Assembly (NCBI GenBank): GCA_001874335.1
Contig: MPDE01000009.1
Span: 1 to 64,000 of the forward strand
DNA: 64,000 nt
Direction of reading: 5' to 3'
Source of the DNA: Bacteroidetes bacterium MedPE-SWsnd-G2
GTDB taxonomy: Bacteria; Bacteroidota; Bacteroidia; Flavobacteriales; Flavobacteriaceae
The notes under the pieces were generated by a model that worked only from the letters and a program-made list of their open reading frames with translations, was not told the origin of the DNA and made no database searches. The position numbers were made by a program, and so were the translations under genes. Of the stretch, positions 56,513 through 64,000 are shown one piece after another; the first letter of the stretch is position 1, and every line of letters begins with the position of its first letter.

Positions 56513-57008
56513 AATTATGTGTACTTGTTAGTTTTTCTCTTATTGTTTTTCTTGCCCTTGACAAGGCTACTCTTATTGCTGTTTCCTTCATGTCTAACAT
56601 TTTAGAAATTTCAGGAAAATCATATTGTTCAATATCTCTTAACTGAACAATAATTTTTTGTTGTTCTGGTAAATCCTGCATTATGCGTTCTACCCAACTC
56701 AAACTATCAGACACTTCAATTTGCTTTTGCAAGCCAACTTTTTCATCTTGATAATTACTATGAACAATTTTTAGATTTTGAGCTTGTTTAGATTTTAATC
56801 GGTCCAAACAAAAATTCTTAGTCATTGTCATTGAAAAAGCTTCAACATTTTTGTATTCACTTATCTTATCACTATTCCTCCATAATTTTAGAAGAATTTC
56901 TTGAGTTGCATCTTCGGCCTCTTCATTTGACACCAACAACCTTTTGGCCAATCGATAAACCTTATCCTTAAAAGGCATAATCATTTTTACAAATTCAGAC
57001 TGTGTCAT
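56499..57008 (-). CDS. ECF-subfamily RNA polymerase sigma factor
   Basis: 169 residues. Region 2 shows D-K-V-Y-R-L-A-K-R-L-L, E-E-A-E-D-A-T-Q-E-I-L-L-K-L-W-R and M-T-K-N-F-C-L-D; region 4 shows L-P-E-Q-Q-K-I-I-V-Q-L-R-D-I-E, Y-D-F-P-E-I-S-K-M-L-D and K-E-T-A-I-R-V-A-L-S-R-A-R-K. There is no region 1.1 or 3, as expected for group 4 factors. First gene of the operon with the anti-sigma-like and DUF4252 genes, divergent from the S41 protease gene. Confidence 0.95.
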   Translation of the reverse strand: MTQSEFVKMIMPFKDKVYRLAKRLLVSNEEAEDATQEILLKLWRNSDKISEYKNVEAFSMTMTKNFCLDRLKSKQAQNLKIVHSNYQDEKVGLQKQIEVSDSLSWVERIMQDLPEQQKIIVQLRDIEQYDFPEISKMLDMKETAIRVALSRARKTIREKLTSTHNYGIK

Positions 57009-57201
57009 ATGAGTGGTTAGTGTTAAATAGCTTTTTGATGCTTTTCAATATTACGACGAGCTGCTTTCATTTTTGTTACAAATAATTTTTAATTCATAAT
57101 AATGTAAGTATTTTTAAAGTTTATAAGACCAATAAACAAGCGAGTTAACTTGAATTGTTAGCTTTACAAAATTTTATACAAAACTACTTTTACAAATACC
57201 T

Positions 57202-58695
57202 ATGAAACATTTAAAACTAATCTGTTGTCTTCTTTGTGTTGGAATTTTATCAACCTCATGTTTTGAAGATCAGGATGACAACTTAATTATTGCCAGTGAT
57301 ATTAATGATTTTGTATGGAAGGGCATGAATGCTTATTATCTATATAAAGAAGAAATTCCTGATTTGGCAAATGACAGATTTGATTCTAACGAAGCATATG
57401 GTGCCTATTTAAGTGCTTTTAGCACACCAGAAAACCTATTTCAAAGTTTATTGTTTGACCCAAACAATGTCGATGAATTTAGTTTTTTAATCAGCGACTA
57501 TATTGCTTGGGAACAGGCGCTTTCTGGACAAAGCATAAGCAACGGAATGGAATATGGATTGGTTTTTTCTCCAGGCAGTTCTTCAAACGTATTTGGTTAC
57601 GTAAGATACGTATTACCTGACAGTAATGCGGAAATGGCAGGAATACAACGCGGACATATTTTCACATCTGTTAATGGTGAATCTTTATATTACAATTCTT
57701 CATCAGATAATAACCTAAACTTATTAAACCTAAGTGCTTTTGATATTGACATCGCTTCATATGAAGATAATGGCACCGAAGAATTTGAAGATGATATTAT
57801 AACACCGGGAACCGAGTTTGTGAGTTTAGCAACCGAGCCTTACCAAGAAAACCCTATTTACTATCATGATGTGTTAAACGCATCTGGATCAAATGTTGGG
57901 TATATAGTCTATAACAGATTTTCTGGCTCAGATAACTACGATAGTGAATTAAATGCTGTATTTGGAGAGTTTCAAGCTGCAAACGTTTCAGAATTGGTAA
58001 TAGATTTAAGATATAACCCAGGTGGTTTTGTTAGAACCGCTACCTGGTTAGCTTCAATGGTTACAGGACAACATACAAACGAGACCTTTATAAGTGAACA
58101 ATGGAATCCTGAAATTCAAACAGTTTTAGAAGCAGATGCTCCGGAGTCATTATTGAATCCGTTTACTGACGAAATGATTAAAACAAATTCTGATGGAAAC
58201 ATTGTATTCCAAGAATCTATCAATCATTTAAATTTAAATAGAGTTTATATTCTTACTACTGGATCTACAGCTTCAGCAAGTGAGTTAATTATTAATGGCC
58301 TTGACCCTTATATTGATGTGGTACATATTGGGACAACCACAAGAGGTAAATACCAAGCATCTCTTACCTTATACGATTCACCGACGTTTTCTAAAACTGA
58401 AATAAATCCTAATCACACCTATGCGATGCAACCATTAGTATTTAAATCATTAAATGCAAACGGTAACACCGATTATTTTGATGGATTAACTCCAGATATT
58501 TTAGTAGGTGAAAACTATGGGAACCTTGGAATTTTAGGAAGCCCTGACGAAACTTTATTGGCCGCTGCCTTACAGCACATTTCTGGATTAGGAAGAACCG
58601 CTTACCCGACTCCTACGCTAATAGAATTAGACCATCCAAAGGCATCAGAACCTGGATATTATGACATGTTTTCAAGCAAATCAGTACTTAGATAA
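57202..58695 (+). CDS. S41-family serine protease lipoprotein with PDZ domain
   Basis: 497 residues. Lipobox ending at Cys20 (I-L-S-T-S-C-F-E), an N-terminal helical region, a PDZ-like segment (about 125-175, V-L-P-D-S-N-A-E-M-A-G-I-Q-R-G) and the C-terminal-processing-peptidase core. The motif T-A-S358-A-S-E and Lys383 in T-T-R-G-K are 25 residues apart, the same spacing as the Ser-Lys dyad of Prc/CtpA-type enzymes, so it should be active. L-V-I-D-L-R-Y-N-P-G-G-F is the usual core strand. Probably cleaves proteins in the periplasm; target unknown. Confidence 0.92.
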   Translation: MKHLKLICCLLCVGILSTSCFEDQDDNLIIASDINDFVWKGMNAYYLYKEEIPDLANDRFDSNEAYGAYLSAFSTPENLFQSLLFDPNNVDEFSFLISDYIAWEQALSGQSISNGMEYGLVFSPGSSSNVFGYVRYVLPDSNAEMAGIQRGHIFTSVNGESLYYNSSSDNNLNLLNLSAFDIDIASYEDNGTEEFEDDIITPGTEFVSLATEPYQENPIYYHDVLNASGSNVGYIVYNRFSGSDNYDSELNAVFGEFQAANVSELVIDLRYNPGGFVRTATWLASMVTGQHTNETFISEQWNPEIQTVLEADAPESLLNPFTDEMIKTNSDGNIVFQESINHLNLNRVYILTTGSTASASELIINGLDPYIDVVHIGTTTRGKYQASLTLYDSPTFSKTEINPNHTYAMQPLVFKSLNANGNTDYFDGLTPDILVGENYGNLGILGSPDETLLAAALQHISGLGRTAYPTPTLIELDHPKASEPGYYDMFSSKSVLR

Positions 58696-58698
58696 AAC

Positions 58699-58731
58699 AA
58701 AAAAAGGGTCACAGTTTGTGACCCTTTTTTT
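58699..58731. terminator. Bidirectional terminator, S41 protease / btuB-like gene
   Basis: AAAAAGGGTCACA (58701-58713) pairs with 58717-58729 across a GTT loop, with A and T runs on each side, so it can stop both convergent transcripts. Confidence 0.92.
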
Positions 58732-58744
58732 ATTCTCTTTTCTA

Positions 58745-60676
58745 TTATAGGTTTAAAGATAAACCTAAATAAAAGTTTCTTCCTTTGGTGTTATAACCGT
58801 AAAGCTCTTGATAATCTTCATTAAAGATATTAGTTATATTAGCATACAATGTTACTTTATCCTTTAATAGCTTTTGACTCACATAAAAATCTAAAAGACT
58901 GTAGCTATCCAATGTCACTGATTCTGACTGAAATAAAACTGGGTTGTAAAAAGAATCATTTCTTTCGTCATTAAACTGGTAGTTTAAACTAAAATAAGTT
59001 GCCTCTTTTAAAGTATATTGCAACTGTCCATTCACTTTAATTTCTGGAATTCTTAAATCTAAACTCTCATCAACCTTAGTATACGTTGCATTGACCAAAA
59101 GGTTTAACGATTTTACAATATTCACTTTTCCTTCAAACTCAATACCACTTGCTGTAAAATCTTCATCTATATTGTTATATTGAAATACAAAATTTCCTGT
59201 ATCTACAAAATCAATAAAATTTGACTCAGCTCTATTAAAATACACTAAGCTTAATGTTGCCTTCTTTGTAAAGTTTACCTCTACTCCAGCTTCAATAGTT
59301 GCATTTTCTTCCGGCTTTAAATCTGGATTACCATAATTAGGTTCGAATAATTGATATAAAGACGGTGCAATATATGCTGTACTATAACCTAACAAACCTT
59401 TTACATATCCAAAATCATATGATTTAGTGAATGATGGATTTACATTAAATACAACATGAGAACCATACTCGCTGTGATTATTTAAACGTGCTCCCGCATT
59501 AACATTTAATCCAAATTCAGATACATAAACTACATTTGCATAAGGATCAATATTAGTAAAGTTTGCAGTCTCTGGATTAACATCTTGATTAAAACCAGTA
59601 CCTCCAAACGGAATGGAATAACTCTCCATTTCGTTATCCAACACATTTACACCTAAAACAGTATAGAACTTTGAGTTGATCGTATACTTGTTAAACAAAT
59701 CCATCATCATACCTTCCGAATTAAAAATTGAAGGGAAATCTGACTGAATCTCTCTGTCCATTGTATTACGAGCTGCATTAAGGGTAATGCTTCCGTTTTT
59801 ATATTTAAATTCGGAAGAAATCCCTACTCTGAATTGCTCAGACAAAGACACGTTATCAGCATCTAAATAAGCAAAACCATCATCAAAATCAGATTTAAAC
59901 TCATCAAAGCTTCCGTAAAGATTTACATTAAATTTTTCAGAAAATTGGTATCCCAATTTCACATTTCCGTTAATAGAATTGAACACATCATTCTCTGTTC
60001 CATTCGCCACCGCAGAAAAACCGCTTGTATATTGATTTCCGAAACTTGCCAAATAAGAAAACTTATCAATCGTACCGTTTAATGACACACTATTACGTGA
60101 ATCTTTAATCCCACGTTCATCATCTTGTGTATTACTTGTTCCTAATACACTATTAATATTTAAAGCTACGGCCTTCTTACTTGATTTCTTTAAAGTAATA
60201 TTAATAACCGCTGTTGCCGCTCCTGTTCCATAAAGTGTACTTGAGGCTCCTTTTAATATTTCAATGGAGTCCACTTGATCAGAGTTTAATAATCTTAAAT
60301 CGTAATCATTTGCAATTTGAGATGCATCAGTTACCGCTACCCCATCAATTAATACTAAAACTTGTCTGTTACGACCACCACGAACAAAATAACTAAGATT
60401 TTGACCAGCGTTACTTTTGGTTCCGTTTATTTCAATTCCAGAAACCATATTTACTACTTCTGCAATCGAACGTCCTTTTAAATTTTGTAATTGTTCTTGA
60501 GTAATTCGAGTTACTACCTTACCAGAATTCTCTCTTTTCAACTTAAACTTTGAATCTGTAATTACAACTTCATCAAGTTGTTCTATTTTCAAAGAATCTG
60601 ATTTTTTTTGGGCATACCCCATTAGCGATGCTCCCATAACCAAAGCACCTAAAACTACATTGTTAGTTTTTTTCAT
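58745..60676 (-). CDS. btuB: TonB-dependent vitamin B12 receptor (BtuB-like)
   Basis: Outer-membrane beta-barrel receptor, 643 residues, likely carrying cobalamin into the periplasm with TonB energy. Signal peptide 1-23 (M-G-Y-A-Q), a TonB-box-like L-D-E-V-V-I-T-D (about 34-41), a plug (about 50-165 with V-V-N-M-V-S-G-I-E-I, Y-F-V-R-G-G-R-N-R-Q-V-L-V-L-I-D-G-V and I-E-I-L-K-G-A-S-S-T-L-Y-G), then a 22-strand-size barrel ending G-L-S-L-N-L. The substrate call rests on the cobalamin riboswitch in its leader and the adjacent B12-type ABC genes. It lacks the long N-terminal regulatory domain of SusC or Oar receptors. Confidence 0.93.
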   Translation of the reverse strand: MKKTNNVVLGALVMGASLMGYAQKKSDSLKIEQLDEVVITDSKFKLKRENSGKVVTRITQEQLQNLKGRSIAEVVNMVSGIEINGTKSNAGQNLSYFVRGGRNRQVLVLIDGVAVTDASQIANDYDLRLLNSDQVDSIEILKGASSTLYGTGAATAVINITLKKSSKKAVALNINSVLGTSNTQDDERGIKDSRNSVSLNGTIDKFSYLASFGNQYTSGFSAVANGTENDVFNSINGNVKLGYQFSEKFNVNLYGSFDEFKSDFDDGFAYLDADNVSLSEQFRVGISSEFKYKNGSITLNAARNTMDREIQSDFPSIFNSEGMMMDLFNKYTINSKFYTVLGVNVLDNEMESYSIPFGGTGFNQDVNPETANFTNIDPYANVVYVSEFGLNVNAGARLNNHSEYGSHVVFNVNPSFTKSYDFGYVKGLLGYSTAYIAPSLYQLFEPNYGNPDLKPEENATIEAGVEVNFTKKATLSLVYFNRAESNFIDFVDTGNFVFQYNNIDEDFTASGIEFEGKVNIVKSLNLLVNATYTKVDESLDLRIPEIKVNGQLQYTLKEATYFSLNYQFNDERNDSFYNPVLFQSESVTLDSYSLLDFYVSQKLLKDKVTLYANITNIFNEDYQELYGYNTKGRNFYLGLSLNL

Positions 60677-60755
60677 AATTAATAATTAATCGAGAAAAGC
60701 ATATAAAATATACACCTAAACTTTTATCCCGAAAGTTTGACTTTTTTTGTTGAAT

Positions 60756-60960
60756 ATGGCAGGTCTCCTGACTCTCGTCTTTTTATTCACCTTCCCAATA
60801 GAAACTATCAGTGGTTTTGAAGAAACATAAAAAGCATTCGTTAACACGAACTAAGATTACAGTTGCGGGAACAGTTCAAGACTGTAGCAAAACAAAATTT
60901 CACTAGTCACTTGATTCCCTTTTAATCAATTAGCTAAAGGCTAATCAAACCAAAATTCGC
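60756..60960 (-). ncRNA. Cobalamin riboswitch upstream of the btuB-like gene
   Basis: Read on the minus strand, all landmarks of the B12 aptamer occur in order: TTTTGG (60950-60955), GGGAATCAAGTGA (60907-60919), the B12-box core GTTCCCGCAACTGTAATC (60855-60872), CCACTG (60809-60814), GGGAAGG (60790-60796) and AGTCAGGAGACCTGCC (60758-60773). Binding of adenosyl- or methylcobalamin should turn down the receptor gene. The expression platform lies between the aptamer and the ATG at 60676. It contains an AAACTTT/AAAGTTT stem without a T-run, so control of translation looks more likely than termination. Confidence 0.95.
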
Positions 60961-60962
60961 TG

Positions 60963-60970
60963 CGAAAGTA
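60963..60970 (-). promoter_or_regulatory. -7 element of the riboswitch/btuB transcript
   Basis: TACTTTCG on the minus strand matches TAnnTTTG at 7 of 8 positions and sits a few bases before the riboswitch 5' end. No clear -33 is visible. Confidence 0.45.
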
Positions 60971-61011
60971 AACATTTTGTTTAATGTATTATTATAAACC
61001 TTAATTAATCT

Positions 61012-61019
61012 TATTTTTG
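61012..61019 (+). promoter_or_regulatory. -7 element of the btuF-like operon
   Basis: TATTTTTG lies 23 bases before the TTG start at 61043. The transcript starting here would not contain the riboswitch, which is on the other strand. Confidence 0.45.
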
Positions 61020-61042
61020 AAAACTGAATTAAATTTAAAATA

Positions 61043-62182
61043 TTGAAATTTTTAAGTCTCCTAATTATTTTTTGTTGCATTGTTTCTTGTCAGGAACAAA
61101 AGACCAAGGTTGAAAATTATAATTCAGCTCCCTCTGAAGCTGTTAAACTTAAATATGCCAAAGGGTTTTCCATAACTAATTATGAAAACTTCACTGTTTT
61201 AGAAATCAAAAGTCCATGGCCAAAATCTGAATCGCAATTTAGATATGCACTTCAAAACCCAAATTCTAATATTAATTTCAACTTAGATTCAATCAATTCG
61301 GTTATTGAAATCCCTGTCAAAGAAATTGTAGTCACATCAACCACTCATATTCCTAGTTTAGATTTGCTAAATGAAACCGAATCGTTAGTAGGGTTTCCCG
61401 GAATGGATTATATTTCTTCGCCCACTGTAAGAAGTCTAATTAAAGAAGGTAAGGTTAGGGAATTAGGAAAAAACGAAGGTTTAAACACAGAAGTTCTACT
61501 AGAGTTACAACCAGATTTAGTTGTAGGTTTTGGTGTTGATGGTAGCAGTAAATCTTTAGAGAATATTAGACAAGCAAACATCCCTGTTATTTACAATGGC
61601 GATTGGGTTGAAAAATCACCTTTGGCAAAAGCTGAATGGATTAAATTTTTTGGGGTTTTATTCAACAAACAAAAACAGGCCGATTCAATTTTTGATGCCA
61701 TAGAGTCTAATTATTTAAAAGCACAAAAAATTGCAAGTTCGGCTTCTAATCGCCCAACCGTTATAAGTGGAGCCATGCACAAAGATATTTGGTATTTACC
61801 TAGTGGTACAAGCTCTGAAGGACAATTTTTAAAAGATGCAAATACCAACTACTATTGGCAAAACACCATAGATCAAGGCAGTTTGGCTTTAAATTTTGAA
61901 ACTGTTTTTGCTACAGCCAAAGATGCTGATATTTGGTTTAGCCCTTCTTATTATAGGACCCTAGAAGACCTTAAAATTGCGAATGAACATTACATTAAAT
62001 TTAAAGCGCTTAGAACAAATAAAGTGTATTCCTTTACTAATACCACAGGAGAAACGGGAGGTGTACTCTATTATGAATTAGGGTTAACTCGACCGGATTT
62101 AATTTTAAAGGACATTGTAAAAATCTCCCATCCAGAATTACTTGAAGACTACCAAACCGTATTTTTTAAATTATTAGAATAG
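61043..62182 (+). CDS. btuF: Cobalamin-type ABC transporter substrate-binding lipoprotein (BtuF-like)
   Basis: Periplasmic binding protein, 379 residues. The start is a TTG at 61043, directly before the signal peptide M-K-F-L-S-L-L-I-I-F-C-C-I-V-S-C with lipobox Cys16. Two lobes of the type III binding fold joined by a long helix show I-V-V-T-S-T-T-H-I-P, L-V-G-F-P-G-M-D-Y-I, L-E-L-Q-P-D-L-V-V-G-F and A-D-I-W-F-S-P-S-Y-Y. The family also serves haem and siderophores; the B12 assignment follows from the neighbouring riboswitch and receptor. Its TAG stop shares its G with the GTG start of the permease gene. Confidence 0.85.
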   Translation: MKFLSLLIIFCCIVSCQEQKTKVENYNSAPSEAVKLKYAKGFSITNYENFTVLEIKSPWPKSESQFRYALQNPNSNINFNLDSINSVIEIPVKEIVVTSTTHIPSLDLLNETESLVGFPGMDYISSPTVRSLIKEGKVRELGKNEGLNTEVLLELQPDLVVGFGVDGSSKSLENIRQANIPVIYNGDWVEKSPLAKAEWIKFFGVLFNKQKQADSIFDAIESNYLKAQKIASSASNRPTVISGAMHKDIWYLPSGTSSEGQFLKDANTNYYWQNTIDQGSLALNFETVFATAKDADIWFSPSYYRTLEDLKIANEHYIKFKALRTNKVYSFTNTTGETGGVLYYELGLTRPDLILKDIVKISHPELLEDYQTVFFKLLE

Positions 62183-63207
62183 TGTACCAGAAATCATTTA
62201 GTCTTCATTTTGTCATTCTTAGCATTTTCTTAATTATGCTATTCTTGCTTAATATAAGTTTAGGCTCCGTATCAATACCCGTTGAAGAAGTATTAAAAAG
62301 CTTTTTTATAAAAATTGACAATGAAGCATGGTATTATATTATCCAAAACTATAGGTTACCAAAAGCCATAACGGCTATACTTGTAGGTTCAGGCCTCAGT
62401 ATTTCAGGCTTATTAATGCAAACCTTGTTTAGAAACCCATTAGCGGGTCCATTTGTATTAGGTATAACATCGGGAGCAAGTTTGGGAGTAGCCTTGGTAA
62501 TAATGGGTAGTTCTATTTTTGGAGGTGTATTTGCTACGATTTTTTCAAGTAGTTGGAGCATGGTTATAGCGTCAAGTTTAGGAAGCTTTTTAGTACTACT
62601 AACAGTTTTATTAGCCTCCTTTAAAATTAGAGACACCATGGCATTACTCATTATCGGATTAATGTTTGGAAGTATAACCTCTGCAATTGTAAGCGTGCTT
62701 TCATATTTTAGTTCGGCAGATCAAATTCAACAATTTGTATTCTGGGGATTTGGTAGCTTAGGAAATTTAACTTGGGGAGAAGTTGCGGTGTTAGCGTCCT
62801 TCTGCAGTGTCGGGTTTATAATAACCATTGCAAAAATAAAAGGGCTAAATACACTCTTATTAGGAGAGAATTATGCTAAAAGCTTAGGCCTAAATATTAA
62901 AACAAATAGAATTTTAATTATTGTTGCTACCAGTTTATTAGCTGGAACCATAACCGCTTTTGCTGGTCCTATTGCATTTATCGGTCTTGCTGTTCCACAC
63001 ATCACCAGACAGATTTTCAATACTTCAAATCATAAAACGTTAATTCCGGCTGTATTTTTAATTGGCTCAATTATCATGCTGATTTGCGACAGTATAGCTC
63101 AAATTCCGAACAGTGATTATACCTTACCTATAAATGCCATAACATCATTAATTGGAGCTCCTGTAGTTATTTGGTTGTTACTTAGAAAACGTAAAATGAT
63201 TTTTTAA
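62182..63207 (+). CDS. btuC: FecCD/BtuC-type ABC transporter permease
   Basis: Inner-membrane permease, 341 residues with about nine to ten helices. Y-R-L-P-K-A-I-T-A-I-L-V-G-S-G-L near residue 57, L-F-R-N-P-L-A-G-P-F-V-L-G-I-T-S-G-A-S-L-G and G-P-I-A-F-I-G-L-A-V-P-H-I-T-R are the classic BtuC/FecCD signatures, the last being the coupling segment for the ATPase. GTG start fused to the previous stop (TAGTG); its TAA stop overlaps the ATPase start (TAATG), so the three genes are translationally coupled. Confidence 0.93.
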   Translation: MYQKSFSLHFVILSIFLIMLFLLNISLGSVSIPVEEVLKSFFIKIDNEAWYYIIQNYRLPKAITAILVGSGLSISGLLMQTLFRNPLAGPFVLGITSGASLGVALVIMGSSIFGGVFATIFSSSWSMVIASSLGSFLVLLTVLLASFKIRDTMALLIIGLMFGSITSAIVSVLSYFSSADQIQQFVFWGFGSLGNLTWGEVAVLASFCSVGFIITIAKIKGLNTLLLGENYAKSLGLNIKTNRILIIVATSLLAGTITAFAGPIAFIGLAVPHITRQIFNTSNHKTLIPAVFLIGSIIMLICDSIAQIPNSDYTLPINAITSLIGAPVVIWLLLRKRKMIF

Positions 63208-64000
63208 TGACTAAAAACACCGCACATACCGTCCTTAAAACACAAGCTTTAGAAATAGGTTACAAAAGTAAATCTAAAACGTCCTCTATAGCTCAAAACA
63301 TAAACCTTAGTTTTAATAAGGGCGAACTCATTGGACTCGTAGGCGCTAACGGAATTGGAAAATCTACATTCATCAGAACTTTAACCAAGGTACAACCTTC
63401 TTTAAATGGTAATATCATTTTAAACGATATTAATTTATCGGAATACAATAATTTGGAATTAGCTAAATCTCTAAGTGTAGTACTTACAGAAAGTGTTCCA
63501 TCAAAAAACCTATCTGTATTTGAGCTTGTTGCCCTGGGTAGACACCCCTATACCAATTGGGTTGGGAATCTAAATAAAAAAGATTTAGAAACTGTGAATC
63601 AAGCCTTAGAGCAAACCAATATTTTACATCTTTCTGACAAAAAATGTTATGAATTAAGTGACGGTCAGCTTCAAAAGGTTATGCTCTCCAGAGCACTTTG
63701 TCAAGATACCAATTTAATTATTTTAGATGAGCCTACATCTCATCTTGACATGTATCATAAAGCCTATATTTTAAAGTTGCTTAAAACTTTAACTCAGGAA
63801 ACCGAAAAAACAATTTTATTCTCTTCCCATGAAATTGATTTAGCCATACAACTCTGTGACAAAATCATAGTAATGACTGGAGAAACAGTTGAGTATGACA
63901 CGCCTTGCAATCTTATTAGTAAAGGGGCCTTCACTAATTTATTCCCTTCTGACCTTATCAAATTTGATGAAAAAACAGGGAGTTTTAGAGTCACAAAGTA
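63207..64000 (+). CDS. btuD: BtuD/FepC-type ABC transporter ATPase (3' end outside window)
   Basis: The ATG at 63207 overlaps the permease stop, and the frame stays open through 264 codons to the window edge, so only the very end is missing. Walker A G-A-N-G-I-G-K-S-T (46-54), signature L-S-D-G-Q (150-154; Asp replaces the usual first Gly), Walker B L-I-I-L-D-E (170-175) with P-T-S-H-L-D, and switch His208 in S-S-H-E-I. It should power import through the upstream permease. The Asp in the signature occurs in some of this class and does not by itself suggest inactivity. Confidence 0.93.
   Translation, partial: MTKNTAHTVLKTQALEIGYKSKSKTSSIAQNINLSFNKGELIGLVGANGIGKSTFIRTLTKVQPSLNGNIILNDINLSEYNNLELAKSLSVVLTESVPSKNLSVFELVALGRHPYTNWVGNLNKKDLETVNQALEQTNILHLSDKKCYELSDGQLQKVMLSRALCQDTNLIILDEPTSHLDMYHKAYILKLLKTLTQETEKTILFSSHEIDLAIQLCDKIIVMTGETVEYDTPCNLISKGAFTNLFPSDLIKFDEKTGSFRVTK

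Noticed and set aside
60677-61042. Short plus-strand coding potential in the btuB/btuF spacer
   Set aside because: The sequence is fully explained by the minus-strand cobalamin aptamer and two promoters; no credible frame exists.

Overview
The window looks like a chromosomal segment from a marine-type member of the Flavobacteriaceae (phylum Bacteroidota). The base composition is AT-rich. Start codons lack Shine-Dalgarno sequences and sit in A-rich contexts. Many promoters show the Bacteroidota -7 element TAnnTTTG with TTTG or TTG about 20 bases upstream. Other markers are type IX secretion (T9SS) C-terminal sorting domains, an Oar-like TonB receptor with a carboxypeptidase-type regulatory domain, and the rpsF-rpsR-rplI ribosomal operon. 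Genus cannot be settled from the sequence. No tRNA, rRNA, CRISPR array, transposase or phage gene was seen.

Region 1 (1-25.8 kb) is a block of secreted or surface proteins, all on the plus strand. It opens with the 3' end of a MopE-motif protein with a classical sorting domain. Four giant paralogues follow (2912, 1626, 1583 and 1720 residues). They share a roughly 540-residue beta-rich C-terminal module and a divergent sorting domain. Their front ends differ: choice-of-anchor D repeats, GEVED domains, MAM/jelly-roll segments, thrombospondin-3-like calcium repeats, LamG domains and, in the last, an amidotransferase-like domain. The gene starts share small upstream motifs, which suggests common control. 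This modular array is the most unusual part of the window.

Region 2 (25.8-43.5 kb) is mostly core functions: hisS, a MacB/FtsX-type permease, a small conserved protein, the Oar-like TonB receptor, a GDPD lipoprotein, rplI-rpsR-rpsF, a LytTR response regulator, priA, yihY/brkB-type membrane protein with nadC, rlmH, a TPR lipoprotein, an HPF-type ribosome hibernation factor, an SGNH hydrolase and a small predicted lipoprotein. Convergent genes often abut or overlap at their stop codons.

Region 3 (43.5-58.7 kb) holds an acyl-CoA synthetase, rdgB, a DEAD-box RNA helicase with a structured leader, a carboxypeptidase-regulatory-domain protein, an SRPBCC protein, a TrmH-type methyltransferase, a sirtuin, a glycosyltransferase, a haem-binding-domain protein, a HEAT-like protein upstream of purB, and an operon of ECF sigma factor, anti-sigma-like protein and two DUF4252 proteins. 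A divergent S41 protease lipoprotein closes the region.

Region 4 (58.7-64 kb) is a cobalamin uptake locus. A BtuB-like TonB receptor on the minus strand lies behind a cobalamin riboswitch. A divergent operon encodes a binding-protein lipoprotein, a FecCD-type permease and an ATPase that runs off the window end. Together they would move B12 across the outer and then the inner membrane.
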